A model generated the notes under the pieces. The model had not been told where the DNA came from. It saw only the letters and a list, made by a program, of their open reading frames with translations, and searched no databases. Source: Bacteroidales bacterium UBA6267 (GTDB lineage Bacteria; Bacteroidota; Bacteroidia; Bacteroidales; UBA1556). Taken from it: a stretch of 64,000 nucleotides of DNA. Positions 43,086-51,474 of the stretch are shown one piece after another; within the stretch, counting starts at the first letter, position 1, and each line of letters begins with the position of its first letter. The position numbers and the translations under genes were made by a program. The stretch spans positions 14,032 through 78,031 of the forward strand of contig DJVB01000026.1 of assembly GCA_002440745.1 (NCBI GenBank), read 5' to 3'.

Positions 43086-45230
43086 TTATTTTAAATGGTC
43101 TTCAAAATATTGAAAAATCTTGGTTTCTAAATGTAAACGGTCAATGCCTCTAACATTGTGTTCATGATTGGGATAAACGAAATAATCGACTTGTGTGCCG
43201 GCTTTTATGGAAGTATTTAAAAATTGCAGACTATTTTGCCAAACAACTGTAGGGTCAATTGCTCCATGTATGATTAGCAAACGGCCTTTAAGGTCGCCGG
43301 CCTTATTCAATAATGAATTTGCTTCATATCCTTCAGGATTTTCTTCAGGGCGATCCATATATCTTTCACCATACATCACTTCATAATATTTCCAGTCGAT
43401 TACCGGTCCGCCGGCAACTCCAACCTTGAATACATCATTGTGATTTGTCATCAGTGAGGTTGTCATGAAACCGCCATAACTCCAGCCATTCACTCCAATT
43501 CGATTGACATCGACATAAGGAAGCGATTTTAGAAATTCAATTCCGGTCATTTGGTCTTGCATCTCTATTTTGCCTAACTGTCTGTGAATGATACTCTCAA
43601 AGGCAAAACCTCGATTTGCTGAACCTCTGTTGTCGAGAGTGAAAACAACATATCCTTGTGTGGCTAAATATTGCAGAAAGAAGCCACCGCCGCCGAGCCA
43701 GCTATCTGTAACTAACTGAGCATGAGGGCCTCCATAAACATAAACAATTACCGGATATTTTTTGGCAGGGTCGAATCCGGCGGGCTTTATCAAGCGATAG
43801 TAAAGGTCAGTGCCGTCATTAGCCTTTAAAGTCGAAATGGTCATTTCCCCAAGATTATAATCTGCAAGTGGATTTTTACTTGATTTAATTATCTGAACAA
43901 CTTTTCCTTTGTTGGTTTGGTTCACATTATATTCTCTTACGACTTTATTATGATTGCTATAAATATCAATAAAGTATTGATTATCAAAGCTGAAATCCAC
44001 ATTATGAACGCCATTATCGGTCGTTAGTCTTTTGATTTTTCCATTTTTTACAATTGCATTATACAGATTATTTTCGATAGGACTGTCTTTGGTTGCCATA
44101 AAAAATATCTCAGCATCATCGGCACTAAAGCCAATAAATTCAGTGATTTCCCATGGTCCGGTAGTAAGTTGTTTTAGCAATTCACCTTCGGTATTATAAA
44201 GGTAAGCATGATTCCAACCATCACGGCGGCTTAGCCAAACAAAATTATTTGGGTTTGTGTTTAGGAAAAATAATCCGTTTTGAGGTTCCACATATCTTTC
44301 ATTTTTCTCTTCAAAGAGGGTTTTGATGAAGTCCCCGGTTTCAGCATTATATTGGTTAAGTTTCATGTGATTTTGGTCGCGGTTGAGAACGGCAATAAAT
44401 ACAGACTTTTCGTCAGGGCTCCAAGTAATATTGGTAAGATATTGATCCACTGGTTTTCCGGTTTTTAGCTCTATCGTCTTTCCGGTTGAAGGATTAAAAA
44501 CGCAAACCGTGACTTGTTCACTTGTCATGCCGGCCATAGGATATTTAGTGTTTTTTACTTCGGCAACTCTGGAGTTTACATCCACAAGAGGATAGTCAGA
44601 AACCATGGTTTCATCTTTATGGTAATAGGCGAGCAGCGAGCCTTCGGGCGACCAAAAAATGCCATGAGTAATGCCGAACTCACTACGGGAAACGGTTTGT
44701 CCGTTTACAATGCCGGGCAGAAGGTCGTTAGTTACGGCAGTCTTTTTTCCTTTAGAATAGATAAAAAGGTTTTGTCCTTCGGTAAAGGCTACATCTCCGG
44801 TTTTGGGGTGCTTTTGAATATATTCGGCATCGGTAGGATAAACGTTTTGAAAAGTAATTTTTCCGGTTTGAATATGGTAAACAAAGACCGAGTCGTTCGA
44901 GATAAACTCCAATTCCTCTGCGGCTTTCCATTGCCATGAAGGAAAACGTTTTGGAGATTTCAATCCAGAGTTTTTGAAATCCTTTTGAACTTTACTTAGG
45001 GTCAATAATTTGTTAGCTTTACCTGCAGGTTCAGAGGCCAACATCAGTGAATCTTCAATCCAAGTAAATTGATTTTGGTGAGCCATCCATTGCAATTGAT
45101 TAACTCTTTCGGGATAAACTGCCGCATTCGTATAAGGGTCTTTGAGTTCTAATGCTTTCTCTTGGGCATGGCCTTGTCCGGCAAAAAGGAAGGCTATAAA
45201 ACTTAACAGAAGGATTAAGGAAGCTTTCAT
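43086..45230 (-). CDS. S9 family (dipeptidyl peptidase IV-like) serine peptidase
   Basis: Exported exopeptidase of the prolyl oligopeptidase family, probably releasing N-terminal X-Pro or X-Ala dipeptides. The 714-residue protein has a signal peptide (1-22), an eight-bladed beta-propeller (about 60-470, DPPIV N-terminal domain) and an alpha/beta hydrolase domain with S584 in GWSYGGFMT, D659 in IHGAIDPTV and H691 in NHEHNVRG. It lies 12 bases upstream of lpxD on the same strand, and no good promoter box is seen. The association with lipid A genes may be only cotranscription. Confidence 0.94.
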   Translation of the reverse strand: MKASLILLLSFIAFLFAGQGHAQEKALELKDPYTNAAVYPERVNQLQWMAHQNQFTWIEDSLMLASEPAGKANKLLTLSKVQKDFKNSGLKSPKRFPSWQWKAAEELEFISNDSVFVYHIQTGKITFQNVYPTDAEYIQKHPKTGDVAFTEGQNLFIYSKGKKTAVTNDLLPGIVNGQTVSRSEFGITHGIFWSPEGSLLAYYHKDETMVSDYPLVDVNSRVAEVKNTKYPMAGMTSEQVTVCVFNPSTGKTIELKTGKPVDQYLTNITWSPDEKSVFIAVLNRDQNHMKLNQYNAETGDFIKTLFEEKNERYVEPQNGLFFLNTNPNNFVWLSRRDGWNHAYLYNTEGELLKQLTTGPWEITEFIGFSADDAEIFFMATKDSPIENNLYNAIVKNGKIKRLTTDNGVHNVDFSFDNQYFIDIYSNHNKVVREYNVNQTNKGKVVQIIKSSKNPLADYNLGEMTISTLKANDGTDLYYRLIKPAGFDPAKKYPVIVYVYGGPHAQLVTDSWLGGGGFFLQYLATQGYVVFTLDNRGSANRGFAFESIIHRQLGKIEMQDQMTGIEFLKSLPYVDVNRIGVNGWSYGGFMTTSLMTNHNDVFKVGVAGGPVIDWKYYEVMYGERYMDRPEENPEGYEANSLLNKAGDLKGRLLIIHGAIDPTVVWQNSLQFLNTSIKAGTQVDYFVYPNHEHNVRGIDRLHLETKIFQYFEDHLK

Positions 45231-45444
45231 AAAATTAAATTAAGATGTTGATTAGACATGTTTTACAAATTATTTGGCTGTCAAGGCTGACACGGAAAAT
45301 ATCGACTACGACAAGAAGAAAATAGAGCAACAAAAAAAAGCAGTTGTTTAGCATTTCGACCTGATGATGGATATTAATGAACCAAGTTTATCGTAAAAAA
45401 GATTGGCAAAAGTAAGTAAATTAGGTCAAATCAAGGACATAAAA

Positions 45445-46167
45445 TTATTCTATAAGCTTCTTGACAGAAAGCAGAAATTCAGGTTGGTCTTCGGCAATAT
45501 TTCCCAACACAATTACATTTGCACCGGCATTGAAGGCTTTTTCAACAGAATCCACTGTACGGAGACCTCCGCCGACTATCATCGGAATAGTAACAGCTTT
45601 TCGAACAGCTGCAATCATAGTTTCGGGCACAGGCGAAGAGGCTCCACTTCCTGCATCGAGATATAAAGCTTTGAGTCCGAGCATTTCTCCGGCAATGGCT
45701 GTGCTAACTGCAACTTCCGGTTTATTGCGTGGTAAGGGCATGCTATTGCTCATATATTGTGCAGTGGTTATGGTTCCCGATTCTACAATCATATAGCCTG
45801 TTGGGATAGATTCCAAACCATATTTTCGAATGATGGTTGCCGAATGTACGTGATTGCCAATGAGTAAATCTGCATTTCTACCGGAAATTAAACTCAGAAA
45901 AAGTATGGCATCGGCTTCAGGACTGATATGCATTCCGTTGGCAGGAAATAGTACAACGGGCAATTTTGTCAATGATTTGATTTTCTGGATGCAACTATCT
46001 ATGGTGTAATAGTTTAGTAAACTGCCTCCAACAAAAATAAAATGAATTCCGGCCTCATTTGCCAGACTAATTCGTTTCTCGATGGAGAATTCGCTACACT
46101 TGTCGGGGTCGATTAGTAAGGCAATTTTTTTGGTATTAGTCTCCTCAATTAGGTTATATAGATTCAT
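45445..46167 (-). CDS. Geranylgeranylglyceryl/heptaprenylglyceryl phosphate synthase (PcrB/GGGPS family)
   Basis: TIM-barrel prenyltransferase that forms an ether bond between glycerol 1-phosphate and a polyprenyl diphosphate. Family motifs are LIDPDK (18-23), VGGS (46-49), YLDAGSGA (169-176), VGGGLRT (198-204) and LGN (221-223). Archaea use this enzyme for ether lipids, Firmicutes have PcrB, and many Bacteroidota carry a GGGPS-like group. Chain length and product cannot be read from sequence by eye. The gene follows the phosphopantetheinyl transferase by 17 bases and lies in the same transcript. Confidence 0.92.
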   Translation of the reverse strand: MNLYNLIEETNTKKIALLIDPDKCSEFSIEKRISLANEAGIHFIFVGGSLLNYYTIDSCIQKIKSLTKLPVVLFPANGMHISPEADAILFLSLISGRNADLLIGNHVHSATIIRKYGLESIPTGYMIVESGTITTAQYMSNSMPLPRNKPEVAVSTAIAGEMLGLKALYLDAGSGASSPVPETMIAAVRKAVTIPMIVGGGLRTVDSVEKAFNAGANVIVLGNIAEDQPEFLLSVKKLIE

Positions 46168-46184
46168 TGGTGAATTGTTTTTTC

Positions 46185-46838
46185 TTAGGTTAAAGTATCG
46201 TCAACGCAATAGACTAAAACATAGTCTTCGATGTAAAAATATTTTAAAATGTACTCTTTAGAAAAATCGTCTTTGATGATGCGACCTTTCAGAATTCCAT
46301 TCTCATCTTCAAGGGATTCGGGTGGGTCGATGATAATGTTTTTGTCGAAAACTAAATCGCCTTTGCCGAAAAGTTTATAAAGAGTTTCTTTGGCGCTCCA
46401 TAGCAAAGTCAACAATCGGTGATTGTCTTCATCCACTTTAGTTAATTCTTCTACGGAAAGAAATTTTAACGAGATATTATTAATTCTTTCGCTGACTCTT
46501 TCGATGTCGATGCCAACGCAATAATTGATGTTGAGAATGACTGCAGAATAATCGCCCGAATGTGTAACCGAAAGACTATAATCATGATTTTTGAAATGAA
46601 TCTTGCCAAACTCATCGTAATAAAACTCTAAATCTTTTGGATTGCCTAAAAGATGACGGATGGTTAAACGATAGCTAAGCCAGTGACATTGACGGGATTT
46701 ATTCTTAAAACGGTTGAATGTTTCAGAATCTCCATTGGAAAAATGTATCATTGAAAGAAGCTCTTCAACCGACTCTTCGATTTTCCAAACTCCCAATAAT
46801 CCATGGTTTCCGATATATATCTTCCTGACAACTGGCAT
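46185..46838 (-). CDS. 4'-phosphopantetheinyl transferase (Sfp/AcpS superfamily)
   Basis: Transfers phosphopantetheine from CoA to a Ser of a carrier protein. The 217-residue protein has the signatures VGIDIERV and LLWSAKETLYKLFGKG and SVTHSGDYSAVIL. The ATG at 46838 (MPVVRKIYIG) is chosen because the longer frame starts with TTG and overlaps a -7 box (46845-46852). No carrier protein or synthase is nearby; the partner is probably the fatty acid ACP. It lies 17 bases upstream of the GGGPS-family gene. Confidence 0.9.
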   Translation of the reverse strand: MPVVRKIYIGNHGLLGVWKIEESVEELLSMIHFSNGDSETFNRFKNKSRQCHWLSYRLTIRHLLGNPKDLEFYYDEFGKIHFKNHDYSLSVTHSGDYSAVILNINYCVGIDIERVSERINNISLKFLSVEELTKVDEDNHRLLTLLWSAKETLYKLFGKGDLVFDKNIIIDPPESLEDENGILKGRIIKDDFSKEYILKYFYIEDYVLVYCVDDTLT

Positions 46839-46844
46839 AGTGGG

Positions 46845-46852
46845 CAAAAATA
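46845..46852 (-). promoter_or_regulatory. -7 promoter element for the phosphopantetheinyl transferase gene, 6 bases before ATG
   Basis: TATTTTTG on the minus strand, exact consensus, 6 bases before the ATG at 46838. It predicts a near-leaderless message that also covers the GGGPS-family gene. Confidence 0.45.
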
Positions 46853-46921
46853 GTATTTTTAATTCATTTGGGAGGAGTAAAAAAATCGCCCTGTTTGTAT
46901 TTTTAGATTCGGCTTATTTTA

Positions 46922-46929
46922 TACTTTTG
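46922..46929 (+). promoter_or_regulatory. -7 promoter element for the S8 protease gene
   Basis: TACTTTTG, exact TAnnTTTG match, 44 bases before the ATG at 46974. A TTTG at 46894-46897 could act as a -33 element, at a slightly long spacing of 24 bases. Confidence 0.45.
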
Positions 46930-46973
46930 TGGCTATACTTTTTTAAAATTGTTTATCTCACAAAATTACGTTT

Positions 46974-48581
46974 ATGAAAAAACTTCAATCTTTAATAACA
47001 GTAGTTTTTGTATTGATTTTTTCTACTGTCATAGCAATACCCGACACTACTCATATTTGGTATCACGACGATCCGACTGCCACTGGAAATATGGGTATTA
47101 GTTTAACGGAAGCATATCAGTTTGCTGCGGATAAAAACCTGAAAGCCAATGAGGTAGTGGTTGCGGTAATTGATTCAGGAATAGACACCGCTCATGTTGA
47201 CTTGATAGGCAACTTATGGGTTAACAAGGGCGAGATTCCCCATAATGGCGTTGATGATGATAAAAATGGATATGTTGACGATATTCATGGATGGAATTTT
47301 CTTGGAAATGAAGACGGTTACTGCGTGGAAGGGGAAACCTTAGAGCAAACAAGGATTTACCGAGAGTATAAAAAGCGATTTGCCGGCAAGTCGAAAAAGG
47401 AAATTGCCAAGGAGGAAAAACAAGATTTTAAGGAATGGTTGGCAATTAAAAAGGAATTTGAGAAAGAAAGACTTTCGGCACAGAACGCATTGAAAAACAT
47501 AACCTTAGGCTTGAAAGCTTATGATAATTCTGTGGAGATGATTCAGAAATATCTCAAAAAGGAAGAGTTTACACGAGAGGAAGTGGAAAGCATTAAAAGC
47601 GAAGACGAACGTTTACAGGCAGCGATTAGTTTTTATCTTTTTCCTTTCGGTAGTGAAATGAGCCGAGAAGATTTAGTTTCGGCAAAGGAGTATTATGAAG
47701 AGCAGGTAAATAAGCGTTTAAATGTGAATTACAATCCGAGAAAGCCTGTAGATGATGATGTTACGAATATCAACGATAGCCTTTTTGGAAATAATATTTT
47801 ATATCCTGAGGGGTCGAATCATGGCACAGGGGTATCGGGAATCCTTGGAGCTGTTCGTGGCAATGGAATTGGGTTGGATGGAATTGCTCCCAATGTTAAA
47901 ATTATGATGATTCGAGTTGTCCCCGGCGGGGATGAATACGACAAAGATGTGGCGCTTGCTATTCGTTATGCGGTGAAAATGGGCGCCAAAATTATAAACT
48001 GTAGTTTTGGTAAAGATTACTCCCCAAACAAAAATTTTGTAGATGAAGCAGTGCGGTATGCTGCGGTGAATGATGTGCTTATTGTCCATGCTTCAGGCAA
48101 TGATGGCAGAAATATAGACAAGGGAAGGAATTTTCCGACAAAGTATTTGGATAATCCGGCTATTACCGCCGACAACTGGATTGAGGTTGGCGCAAGCGAT
48201 AAGAAAGAGGGACTCAACTTAGCAGCGGAGTTTTCAAACTATGGAAAAGAGGTAGATATTTTTGCTCCGGGTGTTGATATTTTCAGTACAAACGTGAAGA
48301 GCAAGTTTGGTTTTTCGGATGGCACTTCCGATGCAGCTCCTGTTGTTTCTGGCGTGGCTGCCTTGCTTTTGTCCTATTTTCCTGAACTGTCTGCAATAGA
48401 GTTGAAATCTTATATTATGCAATCAGGCACGGATAAAAGCGATGTAATTGTTTATTTGCCAAATGATTATGGTAAGAAGAAAAAAACGAAATTTGGGAAA
48501 TTGTCTGCGTCAGGAAAAATTGTGAACGCATACTCGGCTTTAAAATTGGTTTATGAGAGTCAACAAGCTCTAAGGGAATAG
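46974..48581 (+). CDS. Exported subtilisin-like (S8) serine protease with helical insertion
   Basis: A 535-residue protein with signal peptide (1-22) and the S8 triad D67 (VIDSGIDTAHVDL), H283 (SNHGTGVSGI) and S452 (GTSDAAPVVSG), with oxyanion N376 (HASGNDG). Between Asp and His lies an insertion of about 140 charged, helical residues (about 125-265, rich in Lys and Glu) absent from typical subtilisins. There is no sorting domain, so the product is probably periplasmic or outer-membrane associated. It overlaps the convergent lipoprotein gene by 12 bases. The substrate is unknown. Confidence 0.94.
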   Translation: MKKLQSLITVVFVLIFSTVIAIPDTTHIWYHDDPTATGNMGISLTEAYQFAADKNLKANEVVVAVIDSGIDTAHVDLIGNLWVNKGEIPHNGVDDDKNGYVDDIHGWNFLGNEDGYCVEGETLEQTRIYREYKKRFAGKSKKEIAKEEKQDFKEWLAIKKEFEKERLSAQNALKNITLGLKAYDNSVEMIQKYLKKEEFTREEVESIKSEDERLQAAISFYLFPFGSEMSREDLVSAKEYYEEQVNKRLNVNYNPRKPVDDDVTNINDSLFGNNILYPEGSNHGTGVSGILGAVRGNGIGLDGIAPNVKIMMIRVVPGGDEYDKDVALAIRYAVKMGAKIINCSFGKDYSPNKNFVDEAVRYAAVNDVLIVHASGNDGRNIDKGRNFPTKYLDNPAITADNWIEVGASDKKEGLNLAAEFSNYGKEVDIFAPGVDIFSTNVKSKFGFSDGTSDAAPVVSGVAALLLSYFPELSAIELKSYIMQSGTDKSDVIVYLPNDYGKKKKTKFGKLSASGKIVNAYSALKLVYESQQALRE

Positions 48582-48923
48582 AAAGATAGATTTCTCCACA
48601 TCTTCACCGTGAGATCCTAAGTTTACTTTTCCTAAACCCTGCAAACTGTCTTTTGAAACCTTGATATCGAGTTGCACTTGGAGATTGAAAGAGTGCCGAA
48701 ACTCTCCTTTACCATCGGTATAACCTTCAACTTTGACATCATCTTTAAGCAAAACAACCTTAGCTCCCGGCACAACGACATTAGTGTCGCTGAGCAATTT
48801 GGCAACAACCGTTAAGGTCATGCTGCGTTCTTTCCGACATGAGGTGGACGTAAACAAGACTATTCCCACTAAAAGAACTAAGGGAAAAATCCATAAGTAT
48901 TTTGTTGTCAGTTTATTAATCAT
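48570..48923 (-). CDS. Small lipoprotein
   Basis: A 117-residue protein with a signal peptide ending in a lipobox-like sequence (LFTSTSC), then a domain of about 80 residues with alternating hydrophobic pattern, for example LTVVAKLLSDTNVVVPGAKV and the DGKGEFRHSF turn, resembling a beta-sandwich or carboxypeptidase-regulatory-like fold. The ATG at 48923 is preferred to a TTG at 48932. A -7-like box (TACTTTTG) lies at 48970-48977. Function unknown. It ends 12 bases inside the convergent S8 protease gene. Confidence 0.75.
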   Translation of the reverse strand: MINKLTTKYLWIFPLVLLVGIVLFTSTSCRKERSMTLTVVAKLLSDTNVVVPGAKVVLLKDDVKVEGYTDGKGEFRHSFNLQVQLDIKVSKDSLQGLGKVNLGSHGEDVEKSIFLFP

Positions 48924-48969
48924 AGCAATCAATTTAAAAAACTCCGAATTGAATTACAAAAGCGATTTA

Positions 48970-48977
48970 CAAAAGTA
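48970..48977 (-). promoter_or_regulatory. -7 promoter element for the small lipoprotein gene
   Basis: TACTTTTG on the minus strand, 46 bases before the chosen ATG. Confidence 0.35.
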
Positions 48978-49104
48978 GTTATTAAACATTAAACCATTAG
49001 TTTTTTTTGAATATGATTTTGATTAGGAAAATGTTTTCGAGGGAGGCAAGGATTGGATAAATTTTATATTAATGGATTATCCGGGAGATATTTTACATAA
49101 CGGC

Positions 49105-49842
49105 TTAATCTTTCTTTTTTCGCTCTGAAATAACTTTATAAAATAGAAAGGCTAAATAAAAGATTAATACAACAATAATGAAATACATATTTTCATTATT
49201 TATGTCAATATACAAAGAATAGTAAAGAAATCCTGATAAGGTTAATAATGAAAAAATGATTAAAAAAATACCAAAATTAGTTTGATAAATATTTGAAGAG
49301 GGTTGGATAATTGGGAGTGTTATTTTTTCATTTTTTGATAACATCAAAATTTCTCTATTATAGCGTTTAATTTCTTGTTCAAACTGGTTTTTAAATTCTT
49401 CAAAATTTGAATTTCTATAATAGGCAAGTTTCCAAATTCTATATATTTTACCATTTGAATCAACTAATTTTAACCAATACCAATTATAGTCTTCTTGAAA
49501 CACGTAGCTTTTGATTTGTGAAAAATGAAGTTGAAAGCTGGGTTTGATTGGCGCTCTGACTATTGAACTTCTGCTGACATGAATCTCATTATTAAGTAGA
49601 TGTATTGTTGTTTTATTAAAGGCAACTATTCTTGTTATTAATACTGGCAAAATAATAAAAAGTGTTGGAATAATAATCATGATAAAAACCTCGTTTTCGA
49701 TAGTTAGTTTTCCTAAAATAATGGAATCAATTGTTAAGACTAAAAAGAACACTGAAAGCATTACAATCCAAGATGTTTCTTGAAATATATACTCAATTCC
49801 ATCCTTCGAATTATTTAAATTTTTCTTTGTCTGATTATTCAT
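49105..49842 (-). CDS. Four-helix membrane protein with possible PH-like domain
   Basis: A 245-residue protein with two pairs of hydrophobic segments (about 24-44, 52-75 and 186-209, 215-234). The soluble middle has alternating strands (TTIHLLNNEIHVSRSS, then FQLHFSQIKSYVFQED, then WYWLKLVDSNGKIYRI) followed by an amphipathic helix, resembling the bacterial PH-like domains of YdbT-type membrane proteins. That is a judgement by eye. The ATG at 49842 is preferred because a -7 box (49848-49855) lies between it and the next possible start. Function unknown. Confidence 0.65.
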   Translation of the reverse strand: MNNQTKKNLNNSKDGIEYIFQETSWIVMLSVFFLVLTIDSIILGKLTIENEVFIMIIIPTLFIILPVLITRIVAFNKTTIHLLNNEIHVSRSSIVRAPIKPSFQLHFSQIKSYVFQEDYNWYWLKLVDSNGKIYRIWKLAYYRNSNFEEFKNQFEQEIKRYNREILMLSKNEKITLPIIQPSSNIYQTNFGIFLIIFSLLTLSGFLYYSLYIDINNENMYFIIVVLIFYLAFLFYKVISERKKKD

Positions 49843-49847
49843 GTTTA

Positions 49848-49855
49848 CAAAATTA
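49848..49855 (-). promoter_or_regulatory. -7 promoter element 5 bases before the membrane protein ATG
   Basis: TAATTTTG on the minus strand, five bases before the ATG at 49842. It again predicts an almost leaderless transcript. Confidence 0.4.
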
Positions 49856-49968
49856 TTATACGGGGCAAACACCCCCTACTATATCTCCTCTAAAAATCAA
49901 TATTGGTCGTATTTTTTCGCCTATTTCAATTTCGTATTGAGAAAAATAATAAAGCATAATATAGATTT

Positions 49969-51468
49969 TTAGTTTTCTAACCTGTTAAGTCCGGCACGAG
50001 CTTTTTGGGTGATGCTATTATGATATTCGTCGAAATCTAAGTCTAAAACCATGGAATACATACGCTTAGCCTTGTCTCTTTCATTCCGGTTTTCGTAGAG
50101 CATCCCAAGATGAAGTGCAGAATTGGCAGCAAAATAAGATGGGTCGTTCTTACCGTTTTCAATAGTCTTTAAGTAAAATTCAATTGCTTTTTCATCCTTA
50201 TTCCATTCATCGTAAAGCCGCCCCATTCGGTATTGATATTCTAAAAACTCTTTTTCGGTTTTTAAAACTACCCGTGGATTATGAACCAAAAATACCGCTT
50301 CTGCTTCCCGATAATATCCTCCATCGAAAAGCAATCGACATTTTAATAAATATTTATTGGGTTTTTCGCCTTGCTTCGCCGATTTCAACGCTTTTTTGTC
50401 GCTGTCAAGTAGGTCATTTCCCTCAGTTAGAATTCGTTTGTTGTATTCCAAAAATTTCGCTTGATTATCAAAAATCAAATAGTACCAACTCATTCGCTGC
50501 AAGGCCGACTTTCGATAATGTGTTCCCCTGAACTCTTGAAGATAGCGATTGAAATAAGTTATGGATTTGTTATCCATTCGGTATAAGTATGCCTCGCCCG
50601 CCAAATAATCCAAAAAGTAAAATTTTTGATATCCCTTAAGGAGCTCATTCGATTCTAATAATTTGATAATCTTTTCATTATCACCCTTATGACGATATAG
50701 TGAAACTGCAGAATAACAGATAATGGCGTTGGTTTTGGCTAAGGAATCCTGAAGTTTTAGCATATTAGGTGAAAGACTCGTTAAATACTCTTGAGTGTTT
50801 CCATAATTCAATTGGCAAAATTGGTAAATGACCAAACTTTCTGTGGTGAGCCAACTATATTTTCCGGTTAAAACCTCTGCTTGCAAATGTGCCAATTGTT
50901 CAAATCCTTTGTTTATGGAGCCTTTTAAACCAACCATTTGCAACATCCATGAGTACTTTTCAGGAACCGAACCAAAAACAATATTCAGTAGTCCGGCCAT
51001 TTTCAGTTGAGGTGTGAAACCCGGATATTTTTTTAGATTCTCGGTGGTGTATTGATAGGCTGTCCTGACTTCCAACAAAGCAGAAAAATAGGAATTATCT
51101 AATCCCTTAATCGCCGCTCTGAGCATATAAATATCAGCCATTAAATATCTTTTAAGCGGCGCCTCTTTTTCCCTTTCGAGTTTTGTCAAAAGCAAATTCG
51201 ATTTTTCTAAAAACGAGTCGTATTTTTCTTCTTTTTGATTAATGGCAATTTCGATAAAAAGCGCGTAAGTTTCAATAAATTCAGTCAATTGATTTTCAGG
51301 ATTTTTCAAGAATTCCGCTTTAGTTATTGTGCGCGCTCCTGAAAGATTCATTTCCATAACCTGACTGTATGCCTTAGTTAATGGCGCATTGAAATAGAGC
51401 TCGGCCATAATATTTGGCGACAACAAGCACAAAAAGAAAAGCATTATGTTAACTCGCGTTTTGGACAT
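49969..51468 (-). CDS. Exported TPR-repeat protein
   Basis: A 499-residue protein with signal peptide (1-22, ending SPNIMA) and helical repeats over the rest. Clear TPR units are near the C-terminus, for example EFLEYQYRMGRLYDEWNKDE and KAIEFYLKTIENGKN and FAANSALHLGMLYENRNERD. It begins 6 bases after the radA stop and so belongs to the same transcript. It is probably periplasmic and a protein-protein interaction module; no precise role can be read. Confidence 0.78.
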   Translation of the reverse strand: MSKTRVNIMLFFLCLLSPNIMAELYFNAPLTKAYSQVMEMNLSGARTITKAEFLKNPENQLTEFIETYALFIEIAINQKEEKYDSFLEKSNLLLTKLEREKEAPLKRYLMADIYMLRAAIKGLDNSYFSALLEVRTAYQYTTENLKKYPGFTPQLKMAGLLNIVFGSVPEKYSWMLQMVGLKGSINKGFEQLAHLQAEVLTGKYSWLTTESLVIYQFCQLNYGNTQEYLTSLSPNMLKLQDSLAKTNAIICYSAVSLYRHKGDNEKIIKLLESNELLKGYQKFYFLDYLAGEAYLYRMDNKSITYFNRYLQEFRGTHYRKSALQRMSWYYLIFDNQAKFLEYNKRILTEGNDLLDSDKKALKSAKQGEKPNKYLLKCRLLFDGGYYREAEAVFLVHNPRVVLKTEKEFLEYQYRMGRLYDEWNKDEKAIEFYLKTIENGKNDPSYFAANSALHLGMLYENRNERDKAKRMYSMVLDLDFDEYHNSITQKARAGLNRLEN

Positions 51469-51474
51469 AATAAA

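Noticed and set aside
45256..45353. A short open stretch between the S9 peptidase and GGGPS genes that reads like a Lys- and Glu-rich C-terminal peptide on the plus strand
   Set aside because: Only about 27 codons follow the preceding in-frame stop, there is no start codon and no family resemblance. It may be a gene remnant but cannot be supported.
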